This document shows, in pieces, positions 1 through 7,812 of a stretch of DNA of 16,793 bases. The stretch lies in contig JBCBGC010000161.1 in the NCBI GenBank assembly GCA_038527215.1, positions 1 to 16,793 on the forward strand. Reading direction: 5' to 3'. Each line of letters opens with the position of its first letter. The stretch's first letter is position 1. The position numbers were made by a program, and so were the translations under genes. Below the pieces are notes generated by a model, which was given only the letters and a program-made list of their open reading frames with translations, was not told where the DNA came from and ran no database searches. This stretch comes from JAWPMV01 sp038527215 (GTDB taxonomy: Bacteria; Bacteroidota; Bacteroidia; J057).

Positions 1-31
1 GTCGTCTCTACATGGAATGCACCCCAGGGCG

Positions 32-131
32 CGAAATTGGCATTACTATCTCGGAGACCCCGGATAAGCCGCTTCGGTTCCCTCATCGTCTTTCCGGGGT
101 GACATAACATATGTGTGGGTTCAGTTGTCTT
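32..131 (+). repeat. direct repeat, copy A (100 bp)
   Basis: This stretch aligns without gaps to 326-425 (offset 294) with about 9 mismatches in 100. A 58-base stretch (47-104) is identical. It includes the hairpin at 53-104. Copy A sits within the 1-177 inverted repeat; copy B is not flanked by such arms. Confidence 0.85.
53..104 (-). repeat. REP-like hairpin element A
   Basis: On the minus strand this 52-nt unit begins TGTCACCCCGGAAA and ends TATCCGGGGTCTCC. The 8-bp stem is 57-64 paired with 93-100 (ACCCCGGA/TCCGGGGT). Its termini match those of the element at 253-306, which lies in the opposite orientation, while the core differs. It is probably one member of a dispersed intergenic hairpin family; function is unknown. 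Confidence 0.65.
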
Positions 132-166
132 CGACAAGCCCTTTCGCGCCCTGGGGCGCATTCCAT

Positions 167-194
167 GTAGAGACGACACGCATGGCGTCTCTAC
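167..194. repeat. short palindrome GTAGAGACG...CGTCTCTAC
   Basis: The 9-bp arms 167-175 and 186-194 are perfect reverse complements around a 10-nt loop. The left arm overlaps the right end of the 36-bp inverted repeat, and the same GTCTCTAC word occurs at 3-10. This suggests a small palindromic repeat nested at the edge of the larger structure. Confidence 0.65.
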
Positions 195-252
195 GGTCCA
201 CCATGATGAAATCATCTGCTGCATGATCCCATCAATCCCCCCACAACATAGT

Positions 253-306
253 TGTCATCCCGGAATGGCCTCCGACCATAGGGAGGGGGACATATCCGGG
301 ATCTCC
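253..306 (+). repeat. REP-like hairpin element C
   Basis: This 54-nt unit begins TGTCATCCCGGAA and ends TATCCGGGATCTCC. The outer stem is 257-264 with 295-302 (ATCCCGGA/TCCGGGAT), and an inner stem pairs CCTCC (269-273) with GGAGG (282-286). Compared with elements A and B, the second stem pair is T-A instead of C-G, a compensatory change. It lies between the two direct repeat copies in the opposite orientation. Confidence 0.65.
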
Positions 307-325
307 ATGTTCATGATGTAGTTCT

Positions 326-425
326 CGAAATTGACATTAATATCTCGGAGACCCCGGATAAGCCGCTTCGGTTCCCTCATCGTCTTTCCGGGGTGACACA
401 AGTCATACGTGGGTTCGGTTGTCTT
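326..425 (+). repeat. direct repeat, copy B (100 bp)
   Basis: Second copy of the sequence at 32-131, about 91% identical. It ends within 100 bases of the receptor gene start at 509. A possible TTG start for the receptor frame at 419 lies inside this repeat, which argues against translation beginning there. Confidence 0.85.
347..398 (-). repeat. REP-like hairpin element B
   Basis: Identical to element A over 347-398 (stem 351-358 with 387-394). It lies about 110 bp upstream of the receptor gene, pointing away from it. Confidence 0.65.
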
Positions 426-456
426 TGGCCTCAACCAAAAGGAGGGCATTTCTGCC

Positions 457-487
457 TTGGGGAAAATCTAAAAGTAGGCTAACTTTT
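457..487 (+). promoter_or_regulatory. possible Bacteroidota promoter for the receptor block
   Basis: TTG at 457-459 is followed after 20 nt by TAACTTTT at 480-487. This matches the Bacteroidota sigma-ABfr pattern (TTTG, about 17-23 nt, TAnnTTTG) except for the last base. The start codon at 509 would follow a very short leader. This is pattern matching only; the promoter could instead belong to the local ECF sigma factor. Confidence 0.3.
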
Positions 488-508
488 AAAGCTCATGCGA
501 TTCCGCTC

Positions 509-3154
509 ATGTTGAAAGCCACATTCCGTAGCATTTTCCTTCTCCTGTTGACCAGTTGGATGACGTCCCTGTTTCCCGTCGTCCTCCAGGCGCAGGAAAA
601 AGGCCTCATCCGCATTACCGATACGGTGGTAGAAAAACCCTTACAGGCGGTGTTAGAGGATTGGGGTAGCCGCTTTCAGCTTTATTTCACCTATGACCCG
701 ACTTTGTTACAGGGCTATCGATGTACCGTTAGCCTGGAAAATCGCCCCCTGGATCAGGCCTTAGCGGCTCTCCTGAAAGGAACTGACCTTACCGCCACCA
801 TTCGGCGCAGAAAATTTGTCAGCATAAAAGCCAAAGCTCGCTATACCTATTGCGGAATGCTCAAAGATGCCAGCAATGGCGAGCCTGTTGCCTACGCGAG
901 CTTTCGCGGGAGCAAGGAAGGTATGACGCAACAAGATGGAGGCTTTCGTTTTGAGACGACCAGCCGATATGGTCAGCTCCTCATTCGCCATTTGGCCTAT
1001 GAAGAAAAAGTAATCAGCCTTACCGCCCTGGCCCAAACGCCCTGTGCCACCATTTTTCTCCAACCCAAAACCCGGCAAATCGAAACCGTCCTGATCGCGG
1101 ATTACCTAACAGACGGCATCAGCTATGAGCAGGGGGCCATACAACTGGACCCGGACCGCATTGCCGCCATGCCGGGGTTGACCGAACCTGACCTCTTTCG
1201 CATGGTGCAGGCCCTGCCCGGTGTCAATGCCCCTGAAGAGTCCGCTATGAACCTGAACATCCGCGGAGGCAGCCCTGACCAAACCCTGGTTTTGTACAAT
1301 GATATCCCCGTCTATCAATCCGGGCATTTGTTCGATATGATTTCCGCCATCAATCCCTACGCCATTGACCGGGCCAGTATCTATCGCGGTACTTACGGGG
1401 TAGATCAGGCCGGCGGGGTTTCTGGACTGATCCGCATTTCCCAGGCCGACCGTCTCCCCACCCAGAACACCTACGGAGCCAATTTCAACCTGACCCATGC
1501 CGGACTCAATGCGGGGCTAGTGCTTAAGCCCTACAAAGCCGGCTTGCACCTTTCACTCCGTCGCTCGCTGACGGACCTTTTACCCACCTTCACCTTTCAG
1601 CGTTTGGCTCAGCGGGTATTTCAGGAAACCTCTTTGGAAGAGCGGCGGGATGACGATGGCATCTTGAAAGAGAATGATGTCTACACCTTCCAGGACGCCA
1701 GTTTTCGCCTGCAACTGGCCCCTACCAAGGCTGACCGGGTGGAGCTCAGCGGGTTTGTGGGAGATAACATCTTGGATTTTGCCGGGGAAGATCCCGCGGA
1801 TGACACCCAGTTCTCCGATTTTCTGTCCACCCGAAACTACGGTGCCAGCCTCAAGTGGCACCACGACTTCAGCGAACGGGTAGAACAGGAAATTTCCAGT
1901 TCCTTCTCTGACTACCGCTCCTTTTATGAAATTGAATTTTCGGATGAGGCAGGGAATCGTTTGGTGGAAAAGCTGGAAAAAAGTAACGGTATTCAGGACC
2001 TAAGGTGGAAGTATCTTTTGCAGTTCAAACTCAACCCTCAGATTGGAATCAATGCCGGATACGAGGGCTTTTGGCAACAAACCACCTTTTCGATTTTTAA
2101 TGAATCTATCTGGGACGCCTTCAATGTCAATGAAAGCAGCATTGGCTTTACGCACGCTTTTTGGGGCGCCTTGTCGTATGTCTGGAAGAAAAAATGGTAC
2201 CTCAACCTGGGCCTGAGACATAGTTACCAGACCGCTTTGATAGATTGGTTCGCGGCCCCTAATGTGAACCTTCATTACAAAGCCAGACCGGCTGTTACCC
2301 TGAAAGCCTTTGCCAGCCGCAATCATCAATTTGTTTCTCAGTTTTTGGAGTTTGAGAGCGAGGGAAATCTCTCCGGCCTGGACAATAAAATCTGGTTTGT
2401 AGCCGGAGAGGAATCGCTGCCTGCCCTGAGTGCCAATCAAGTCGGTTTCGGCCTGGTGTGGCAAAAAAGTGGCTGGTTATTCGATCTGGAGCTGTATCGG
2501 AAGGAAGTATCGGGGTTGAATTCCTATTCCCGGGCCCTGAGCGGGGTCAATACCCCCGGCAATCTCCTGGACTTCACCACGGGCACCATGCAGGCCCAAG
2601 GCGTAGATGTGCTGATCAAAAAGCGCTGGCAACAACATAGCAGCTGGCTGGCCTACTCCCTGAGTCAGAATCAATACAGCTTCCCGGACCTGCAAGTCAG
2701 GCCTTTTTTTACGCCTCAGGATCAACGCCACGTTCTCAGCGTGAATCACATGTGGGCCTTGAAAAAATGGACCTGGGCTGCCGCCTGGACCTTCCGCTCA
2801 GGCAGGCCTTTTACTCCCCGGAGCAGCGACATTGTGGAATCTCAAACCGAAAATAACGAAACCTGGTATCGGGTCAGTCCTGTGCTGGGCGAACTCAGCA
2901 GTGAACGTTTACCCCACTATCATCGGCTGGATATCACGGCCCTTTATCCTTTACAGCACCGCAAATACCCCCGGCTGCAAGGGCAGATCGGCGGCTCCAT
3001 CCAGAACCTCTATAATCGCCGCAACATCCTGTCCATTGACTATTTCCCGGAATATTTCTGGCAAGAGGATTTCACGCCTGATGCCACCTCCTTAGAAGTG
3101 GAAAAAGACTTGCTCTTTTTCCTGCCTAATTTCGTCCTCCGCCTCAATTGGTAA
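509..3154 (+). CDS. TonB-dependent outer-membrane receptor with N-terminal STN signalling domain
   Basis: An 881-aa protein that should import a ligand across the outer membrane using TonB energy and report ligand binding to a FecR anti-sigma factor. Residues 1-28 form a Sec signal peptide ending LQA before Gln29. An STN (secretin/TonB N-terminus) domain spans about 32-110, a carboxypeptidase-D-regulatory-like beta domain about 112-185, and a plug about 200-320 including IRGGSPDQTLVLYNDIPVY; the rest is beta-barrel ending VLRLNW. The start is the ATG at 509, because it begins a clean signal peptide; an in-frame TTG at 419 adds 30 residues and lies in a repeat. There is no SusD neighbour and the length is below usual SusC size, so a SusCD glycan importer is unlikely. 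The ECF sigma and FecR genes downstream (7288-8753) are its probable partners. The ligand is unknown. Confidence 0.9.
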   Translation: MLKATFRSIFLLLLTSWMTSLFPVVLQAQEKGLIRITDTVVEKPLQAVLEDWGSRFQLYFTYDPTLLQGYRCTVSLENRPLDQALAALLKGTDLTATIRRRKFVSIKAKARYTYCGMLKDASNGEPVAYASFRGSKEGMTQQDGGFRFETTSRYGQLLIRHLAYEEKVISLTALAQTPCATIFLQPKTRQIETVLIADYLTDGISYEQGAIQLDPDRIAAMPGLTEPDLFRMVQALPGVNAPEESAMNLNIRGGSPDQTLVLYNDIPVYQSGHLFDMISAINPYAIDRASIYRGTYGVDQAGGVSGLIRISQADRLPTQNTYGANFNLTHAGLNAGLVLKPYKAGLHLSLRRSLTDLLPTFTFQRLAQRVFQETSLEERRDDDGILKENDVYTFQDASFRLQLAPTKADRVELSGFVGDNILDFAGEDPADDTQFSDFLSTRNYGASLKWHHDFSERVEQEISSSFSDYRSFYEIEFSDEAGNRLVEKLEKSNGIQDLRWKYLLQFKLNPQIGINAGYEGFWQQTTFSIFNESIWDAFNVNESSIGFTHAFWGALSYVWKKKWYLNLGLRHSYQTALIDWFAAPNVNLHYKARPAVTLKAFASRNHQFVSQFLEFESEGNLSGLDNKIWFVAGEESLPALSANQVGFGLVWQKSGWLFDLELYRKEVSGLNSYSRALSGVNTPGNLLDFTTGTMQAQGVDVLIKKRWQQHSSWLAYSLSQNQYSFPDLQVRPFFTPQDQRHVLSVNHMWALKKWTWAAAWTFRSGRPFTPRSSDIVESQTENNETWYRVSPVLGELSSERLPHYHRLDITALYPLQHRKYPRLQGQIGGSIQNLYNRRNILSIDYFPEYFWQEDFTPDATSLEVEKDLLFFLPNFVLRLNW

Positions 3155-3215
3155 TTATTTTTTGAAGCCCGGGTAGGGTAGCCCTCGCTCATCCGATTGT
3201 TAAAGCAGTTTCGCA

Positions 3216-5060
3216 ATGGTGCGGACTAAAAACTTGGCAATCGGTATGAAACAATGGGTCTATTTTCTTTTGCTATGTGGGTTAAGTCCTGGCCTACTGG
3301 CACAAACGTATACGGACTACCTGGGAAACGGCCATCAGTTGGGGATCACGGTTACATCAAGTCCTGCCGTCTCCTCTGAGCAGAATGGCCAACAAACCAT
3401 CAATGGCTTTCCCACCTCTTCGGAAGTATTGTTGGGAGATGCATCCCGCTTCCTGGCGCAGGCTAGTTTTGGTGGCAACTGGGCAGAAATACAGGAGCTT
3501 TCCCAAAAAGGCTATGAAGCCTGGCTCACCGATCAGCTGGCCCTGCCCCCTACCTTGCTGACCTCGACCGCCCAAGGCATGGAGGAGCTAATCCGCTCCC
3601 TGGATGACGGGGAGTTTTTTTTCAGCTATCGGGAATTTCGCTCAATTTGGTTTCATTCCGTGATGACGGCCCCTGATCAACTACGCCATCGGGTCGCCTT
3701 CGCCTTAAGCGAAATCATGGTCATTTCGGACTCGCCAGATGAGTTGGAAGATTCTGGCATTGGACTCACCAATTACTATGACATCCTGGTCAGGCATGGA
3801 TTGGGCAACTATCGCGATCTGCTTAGGGAAGTCAGCCTGCATCCTACCATGGGTTTTTACCTATCTCACCTCAACAATCCAAAATCTGATAGCAGCCGTA
3901 ACATCCATCCGGATGAGAACTATGCCCGGGAAGTGATGCAGCTCTTTTCTATAGGCTTATATGAGCTCAACATGGATGGAACCCGTAAGGTCGACAGCAA
4001 CGGTAATTTTATCCCCACCTACTCCAATGCTGATATCAAGCAGTTTGCCAAAATATTCACCGGGCTTAGTACCGCAGGATTCATAGACAGTGATCCAGAT
4101 GAAGACCCTCCATACTTCGGAGCAGACTTTGACGAATCGGCCCACGACCGCCCGATGGTCATGTTCGAGGAGCAGCATGAACCCGGTCCTAAATACCTCC
4201 TCAACGGGGCAGTGGTCCCCGCCGGGCAGACGGGCATGCAGGATATCGATGCCGCCATCAACAACCTGTTCGAACATCCGAATGTAGGGCCCTTTATGGC
4301 GCGCCACCTGATCCAACGCCTGGTTAGCTCCAACCCTGAGCCAGCCTATATCGAACGGGTAGCCCTGGTTTTTGAGAACAATGGCCAAGGGGTAAGGGGA
4401 GATTTGGGGGCTGTGGTGAAAGCCATCCTCACCGACCCTGCTGCCCGGGACTGCGAGGACCGGGAAGCCAATATTCACCGGGCCGCGCTACGGGAACCGT
4501 TGATTCGCTTTCTCCATGCTTGCCGGGCCCTGGAATTAGGCATGGGACGAGGCAAGGAATTTTACTTAAATGATGGAGAGCGCTTCGATGAGTCCCTTGG
4601 CCAGATGCCCCTCAGTGCCAATAGCGTCTTTAATTTTTTCCTACCCGACTATCAACCCAACGGCCCTATTGCAGACCTGGACCTCTTCGGTCCGGAATTT
4701 CAAATCCACAACTCCACCACCGCCATTCGCTACATCAACGAGGTGAATGAATGGACCTTTATGGAAACACCCGTGCTCCCTCTCCTGGAGGACGATGAGG
4801 AAGAGGAAGAAGAGGACGAGGATAACCAATGGGCGCAATCGCCAAAGTTCGACTTGCGCACCCTGGTAGAACTTTCCGAAGACCCTCAAGCCCTGCTCGA
4901 CCGCCTGGACGTCCTATTTACCCATGGACAGTTATCAGCGACCAGCGCCCAAATCATTCTTAATGCCATTACTGAAACCCCTGAAGAGGACGCCTTAGAT
5001 CGGGTCAACATGGGCCTATACCTCATTCTCATTTCACCAGACTACAACATCATCAACTAA
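3216..5060 (+). CDS. DUF1800 family exported protein
   Basis: A 614-aa member of the DUF1800 family, whose biochemical function is not established. It has a Sec signal peptide (cleavage LLA before Gln30). The family core starts at DASRFLAQASFGG (about 75-87), with RHRVAFALSEI (158-168) and the hallmark HPDENYAREVMQLFSIGLYEL around 231-251. A run of twelve Asp/Glu lies at 525-536 (bases 4788-4823), just before the C-terminal part. The ATG at 3216 is used here; an in-frame ATG at 3246 gives a more compact signal peptide and is equally possible. It lies 61 bp after the receptor gene, and its stop is one base before the DUF1501 start, so co-translation is likely. DUF1800 and DUF1501 genes are commonly adjacent in Bacteroidota, Planctomycetota and Proteobacteria. 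Confidence 0.9.
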   Translation: MVRTKNLAIGMKQWVYFLLLCGLSPGLLAQTYTDYLGNGHQLGITVTSSPAVSSEQNGQQTINGFPTSSEVLLGDASRFLAQASFGGNWAEIQELSQKGYEAWLTDQLALPPTLLTSTAQGMEELIRSLDDGEFFFSYREFRSIWFHSVMTAPDQLRHRVAFALSEIMVISDSPDELEDSGIGLTNYYDILVRHGLGNYRDLLREVSLHPTMGFYLSHLNNPKSDSSRNIHPDENYAREVMQLFSIGLYELNMDGTRKVDSNGNFIPTYSNADIKQFAKIFTGLSTAGFIDSDPDEDPPYFGADFDESAHDRPMVMFEEQHEPGPKYLLNGAVVPAGQTGMQDIDAAINNLFEHPNVGPFMARHLIQRLVSSNPEPAYIERVALVFENNGQGVRGDLGAVVKAILTDPAARDCEDREANIHRAALREPLIRFLHACRALELGMGRGKEFYLNDGERFDESLGQMPLSANSVFNFFLPDYQPNGPIADLDLFGPEFQIHNSTTAIRYINEVNEWTFMETPVLPLLEDDEEEEEEDEDNQWAQSPKFDLRTLVELSEDPQALLDRLDVLFTHGQLSATSAQIILNAITETPEEDALDRVNMGLYLILISPDYNIIN

Positions 5061-5061
5061 C

Positions 5062-6468
5062 ATGGCTGACAAAAAAGATATATCCAGACGCCACTTTTTG
5101 GGCACGGCCAGTTGTGCAGCCCTGGGTTCGGTGTCCCTGCTCACCGGGTTACTCAACCTAAAAGCTACGGGCTTGCTCGCTTCCAATGCTCACCGCATGA
5201 ATCTGCGCCCACAAAATGACTACAAAGCCCTGGTTTGTATTCTGCTGGCCGGCGGGAACGACTCTTTCAATATGTTGGTCCCCACCGACGACCAGCCCTT
5301 TCAGGATTACGAGACTACCCGTTCCAATCAATCCCTGAAAAAAGCCGACCTCCTTAGCATCACCGACACCCAGGGTAATTTTGGGATCCATCCCAGCATG
5401 CCCGAGGTACATCAACTCTATCAGCAGCAAAACCTGGCTTTCATCACCAATGTAGGCACCCTCGTAGAGCCGGTCAGTGACCGCGCGGCCTATGAAGCCG
5501 GCCTCAGCAACTTACCCGTTGGCCTTTTCTCTCATGCCGATCAAATTCAGCAGTGGCAAACTTCCGTCCCTCAAACCCGCTCTGCCGTGGGTTGGGGCGG
5601 TAAGTTGGCCGACCTCTTGCAAGCCAGCAATACCTCTCAGGATATCTCCATGAACATTTCCCTTTCCGGCAATAACATCTTTCAAGCAGGCAATCAAGTG
5701 GTGGAGTATGCGATCAGTCCTTTTGGAAACGGCAGCACCGGCATTGATGGATATGGGGAAGAAGATTTGTTGGACGAAATTAAAACTGCTGCCACCAAAA
5801 ACCTGCTGGAACAGCAATATCAGGACATTTTTAAGCAGACCTACGCTGATATTACCCGACAGGCGCAAGCGAATCACGAGCAATTCAGTGCGGCCATAGG
5901 CGGAGTAGCCCTCAATACTGTCTTCTCCCCCAGCTACTTCTCTCAAGCCCTGAACATGGTGGCCAAGACCATCGCAGCCCGCAATATCCTGGGGGTCAAC
6001 CGACAGACTTTTTTCATCACCTTTGGGGGTTGGGATCATCACGACGAATTATTGAATAACCAGGCAGGTATGCTGTCCGTGGTTAGCAAAGGATTAGGGG
6101 AGTTTAACCAGGCTTTAGGGGAACTAGGCCTGGCAAATGAGGTTACCACTTTCACCATTTCAGATTTTGCCCGGACCCTGACCTCAAACGGGAACGGAAC
6201 CGATCACGGTTGGGGCGGTAATGCCCTGGTGATGGGTGGAGCGGTAAAAGGCGGCCAGTTTTATGGTACCTATCCCTCCCTTGCGCTTAGACAAAGTCTG
6301 GACGTAGGGGATGGGGTCCTCATTCCCACTACCGCCACAGATACCTACTTCGCCGAGCTGGCCATGTGGCTGGGGGTAGCGCCTTCAGACCTGCCGCTAG
6401 TCCTCCCCAACATTGGGAATTTTTACGCGCCTGGGTCCAATACCCCGCCCATGGGCTTTTTGCTTTAA
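5062..6468 (+). CDS. DUF1501 family Tat-exported protein
   Basis: A 468-aa DUF1501 protein, a family with recognisable similarity to the alkaline phosphatase/sulfatase superfamily; its substrate is unknown. The N-terminus carries a twin-arginine signal (SRRHFLG, residues 8-14) followed by a hydrophobic stretch, so it should be exported folded, possibly with bound metal. Candidate metal or active-site segments are LAGGNDSFN (62-70), GGWDHHDE (about 322-329), DFARTLTSNG (from 368) and TDHGWGG (380-386). It follows DUF1800 after one base. The Tat signal contrasts with the Sec signal of its partner. No clear signal peptidase site with Gln follows, unlike the Sec substrates in this window. The family call is secure; any enzymatic role is inference. 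Confidence 0.9.
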   Translation: MADKKDISRRHFLGTASCAALGSVSLLTGLLNLKATGLLASNAHRMNLRPQNDYKALVCILLAGGNDSFNMLVPTDDQPFQDYETTRSNQSLKKADLLSITDTQGNFGIHPSMPEVHQLYQQQNLAFITNVGTLVEPVSDRAAYEAGLSNLPVGLFSHADQIQQWQTSVPQTRSAVGWGGKLADLLQASNTSQDISMNISLSGNNIFQAGNQVVEYAISPFGNGSTGIDGYGEEDLLDEIKTAATKNLLEQQYQDIFKQTYADITRQAQANHEQFSAAIGGVALNTVFSPSYFSQALNMVAKTIAARNILGVNRQTFFITFGGWDHHDELLNNQAGMLSVVSKGLGEFNQALGELGLANEVTTFTISDFARTLTSNGNGTDHGWGGNALVMGGAVKGGQFYGTYPSLALRQSLDVGDGVLIPTTATDTYFAELAMWLGVAPSDLPLVLPNIGNFYAPGSNTPPMGFLL

Positions 6469-6497
6469 CCTCACCATCCTTCTTAGCATTGTTTCTC

Positions 6498-7256
6498 ATG
6501 AAAAATATATTGCTATCCCTACGCTTTTTTTCTCTCACCCTAAGCATGGTTCTCAGCCTGGTATGCCTCATCCCTTCACAGGGATGGGCGCAATGCCGGG
6601 ATACCCAGGATTGGACGGCTAAGTGGACCTCCTGTGAGGTGTCGGCTAGTCCTAATGCTGCACGCGGTCAGCACCATTGGCTGATGTACGATTTGGGAAA
6701 AACATATGGCCTGGCAACCCTCCACCTCTGGAATGCCAATGAGGCCAATCTCCTCAATCGAGGTATTAAACGAGCCTGGCTGGACTATTCCGCTGATGGC
6801 CAAACCTGGCAGGAGTGGGGTGAAATCCAGGTCCCGCAAGCCAACGGAAAGTCCTACTATTCGGGGGCTCCTATAGCCGAATTTGATCAATTGGAAGCGC
6901 GTTACGTCTTACTCACCATCACGGAAAACTGGGGAGACCCTCTCTGTACCAGTTTCCACGAACTCAGCTTTGAAATCAGTAAATATCCCCTTCCCGAAGA
7001 CCAGGAACTCTGGATTTATCCTAACCCCACAGAGGCCGTAGTCAACATTGCCTTCGAAAGCAGCGAACCCCAGGCGTACTTCATTCGGGTGCTGAACCTC
7101 ATGGGACAAACGGTGATAGAACAGAGCTGGTCCGGGGTGGAAGGGCGGAACGACCGGGCGGTACAGGTGGGCTTTTTGCCTAGGGGAATCTATTTGGTTT
7201 ACGTCCTGGATGGAGATCGCCAGCCGGTCGGCACCCAAAAGCTGGTGATACGGTAA
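6498..7256 (+). CDS. secreted F5/8 type C-like protein with T9SS type A sorting domain
   Basis: A 252-aa protein predicted to be exported by Sec and then passed over the outer membrane by the type IX secretion system. The signal peptide is residues 1-31 (GWA before Gln32). Residues about 33-163 look like a discoidin (F5/8 type C) beta-sandwich: they contain WLMYDLGKTYGLATLHLW, then LDYSADGQTWQEWG, then ARYVLLTITENWG. Such domains usually bind glycans or other surface ligands. Residues about 171-252 are a T9SS type A sorting domain (LWIYPNPTEAVVNI, VLNLMGQTV, LPRGIYLVYV, QKLVIR). The ATG at 6498 was chosen because it begins the signal peptide; an upstream in-frame start would overlap DUF1501 by about 100 nt and add a non-signal sequence. 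The discoidin call is from pattern only. Confidence 0.8.
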   Translation: MKNILLSLRFFSLTLSMVLSLVCLIPSQGWAQCRDTQDWTAKWTSCEVSASPNAARGQHHWLMYDLGKTYGLATLHLWNANEANLLNRGIKRAWLDYSADGQTWQEWGEIQVPQANGKSYYSGAPIAEFDQLEARYVLLTITENWGDPLCTSFHELSFEISKYPLPEDQELWIYPNPTEAVVNIAFESSEPQAYFIRVLNLMGQTVIEQSWSGVEGRNDRAVQVGFLPRGIYLVYVLDGDRQPVGTQKLVIR

Positions 7257-7287
7257 AGCACCCAGGAATCTGTAAATTCGTACCAAC

Positions 7288-7812
7288 ATGGTTTCACCCG
7301 ATCCATCTTCCTCAGCGAACGTATGTGAAGAAGCCACTTTTGACCGGCTTTTTCTTCAACACGCAGCCCTATTGAGAAATTTTTGCCTGTATCGATGTAA
7401 AGATCTGGTCCAGGCAGAAGATTACGTACAGGAGGCTTTTCTTCGCTTATGGAAAAACTGCGCCAAGGTTCCCTATCCCAAAGCCAGGAGCTTCCTCTTC
7501 AAAGTCGCTCAGAACTTATTTCTACATCAGGTGGAGCATCAAAAAGTTGTGCATAAATATCTCCGGTGGAAACCCAAAACCGTGCAGGTCCAGGGACCGG
7601 AATTTGCCCTGGAAGAAAAAGAGCTACATGCGCGGGTGGAAGCGGCTATTGAGGCCCTTTCCGAAAAGCAACGGGTGGTTTTTCTGCTCCACAAAGTCGA
7701 CGGAAAATCCTATAAGGAAATCGCCACTATGCTGGAGATCAGTGTCAAGTCGGTTGAAAAACGTATGCATCGCGCTTTGCTCGCTTTGCGTCAACACTTA
7801 CCCCAGTTATGA
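7288..7812 (+). CDS. ECF-type RNA polymerase sigma factor (FecI-like)
   Basis: A 174-aa sigma-70 family protein with only regions 2 and 4. Region 2 covers about 18-82 (FDRLFLQHAALLRNF, AEDYVQEAFLRLWKN, AKVPYPKARSFLFKVAQNLF). Region 4 is a helix-turn-helix at about 115-170 (ALSEKQRVVFLLHKVDGKSY, KEIATMLEISVKSVEKRMHR). It should direct transcription of a small regulon when released by its anti-sigma factor. Its stop overlaps the FecR start (ATGA, 7809-7812), so the two are translationally coupled. It begins 31 bp after the T9SS protein gene and may be read from the same transcript. Sigma/FecR lying after, not before, the receptor is less usual. The likely targets are this block, inferred from position. 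Confidence 0.92.
   Translation: MVSPDPSSSANVCEEATFDRLFLQHAALLRNFCLYRCKDLVQAEDYVQEAFLRLWKNCAKVPYPKARSFLFKVAQNLFLHQVEHQKVVHKYLRWKPKTVQVQGPEFALEEKELHARVEAAIEALSEKQRVVFLLHKVDGKSYKEIATMLEISVKSVEKRMHRALLALRQHLPQL

Larger units (their letters stand above)
1..177. repeat. 36-bp inverted repeat flanking a 105-bp core
   Basis: Bases 1-36 and 142-177 are reverse complements at 35 of 36 positions; the single mismatch is the T/C inside the GGGG(T/C)GCATTCC part. The 105-bp core contains one copy of a sequence found again at 326-425. Long near-perfect terminal inverted repeats around a short non-coding core resemble a MITE or a large REP-type palindrome. The left arm starts at the first base of the window, so its true outer end and any target-site duplication cannot be seen. 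No transposase gene is present. There is no U-run beside either arm, so it is not a simple terminator. Confidence 0.8.

Noticed and set aside
1..177. Large intrinsic terminator of an upstream gene.
   Set aside because: The loop is 105 nt and no U-run follows either arm.
115..321. 68-codon plus-strand open frame in the repeat region.
   Set aside because: It lies across the inverted repeat arm and hairpin C, has no recognisable domain, and its composition follows the repeats.
1..425. CRISPR array.
   Set aside because: There are only two direct copies of about 100 bp and one inverted relative; no regular short repeats with unique spacers and no cas genes.
419..508. TTG-initiated N-terminal extension of the TonB receptor (30 extra residues).
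   Set aside because: The TTG lies inside direct repeat copy B, and the ATG at 509 begins a clean signal peptide.
509..3154. SusC-type glycan importer.
   Set aside because: No SusD gene is adjacent, the protein is short for SusC, and the neighbours are sigma/FecR and DUF families.
6366..6497. Upstream in-frame start for the T9SS protein.
   Set aside because: It would overlap DUF1501 by about 100 nt and hide the signal peptide that starts at 6498.
7273..7280. TAAATTCG as a -7 promoter box for the sigma factor gene.
   Set aside because: No TTG/TTTG box is found at the proper distance upstream, so it is not distinguishable from chance.
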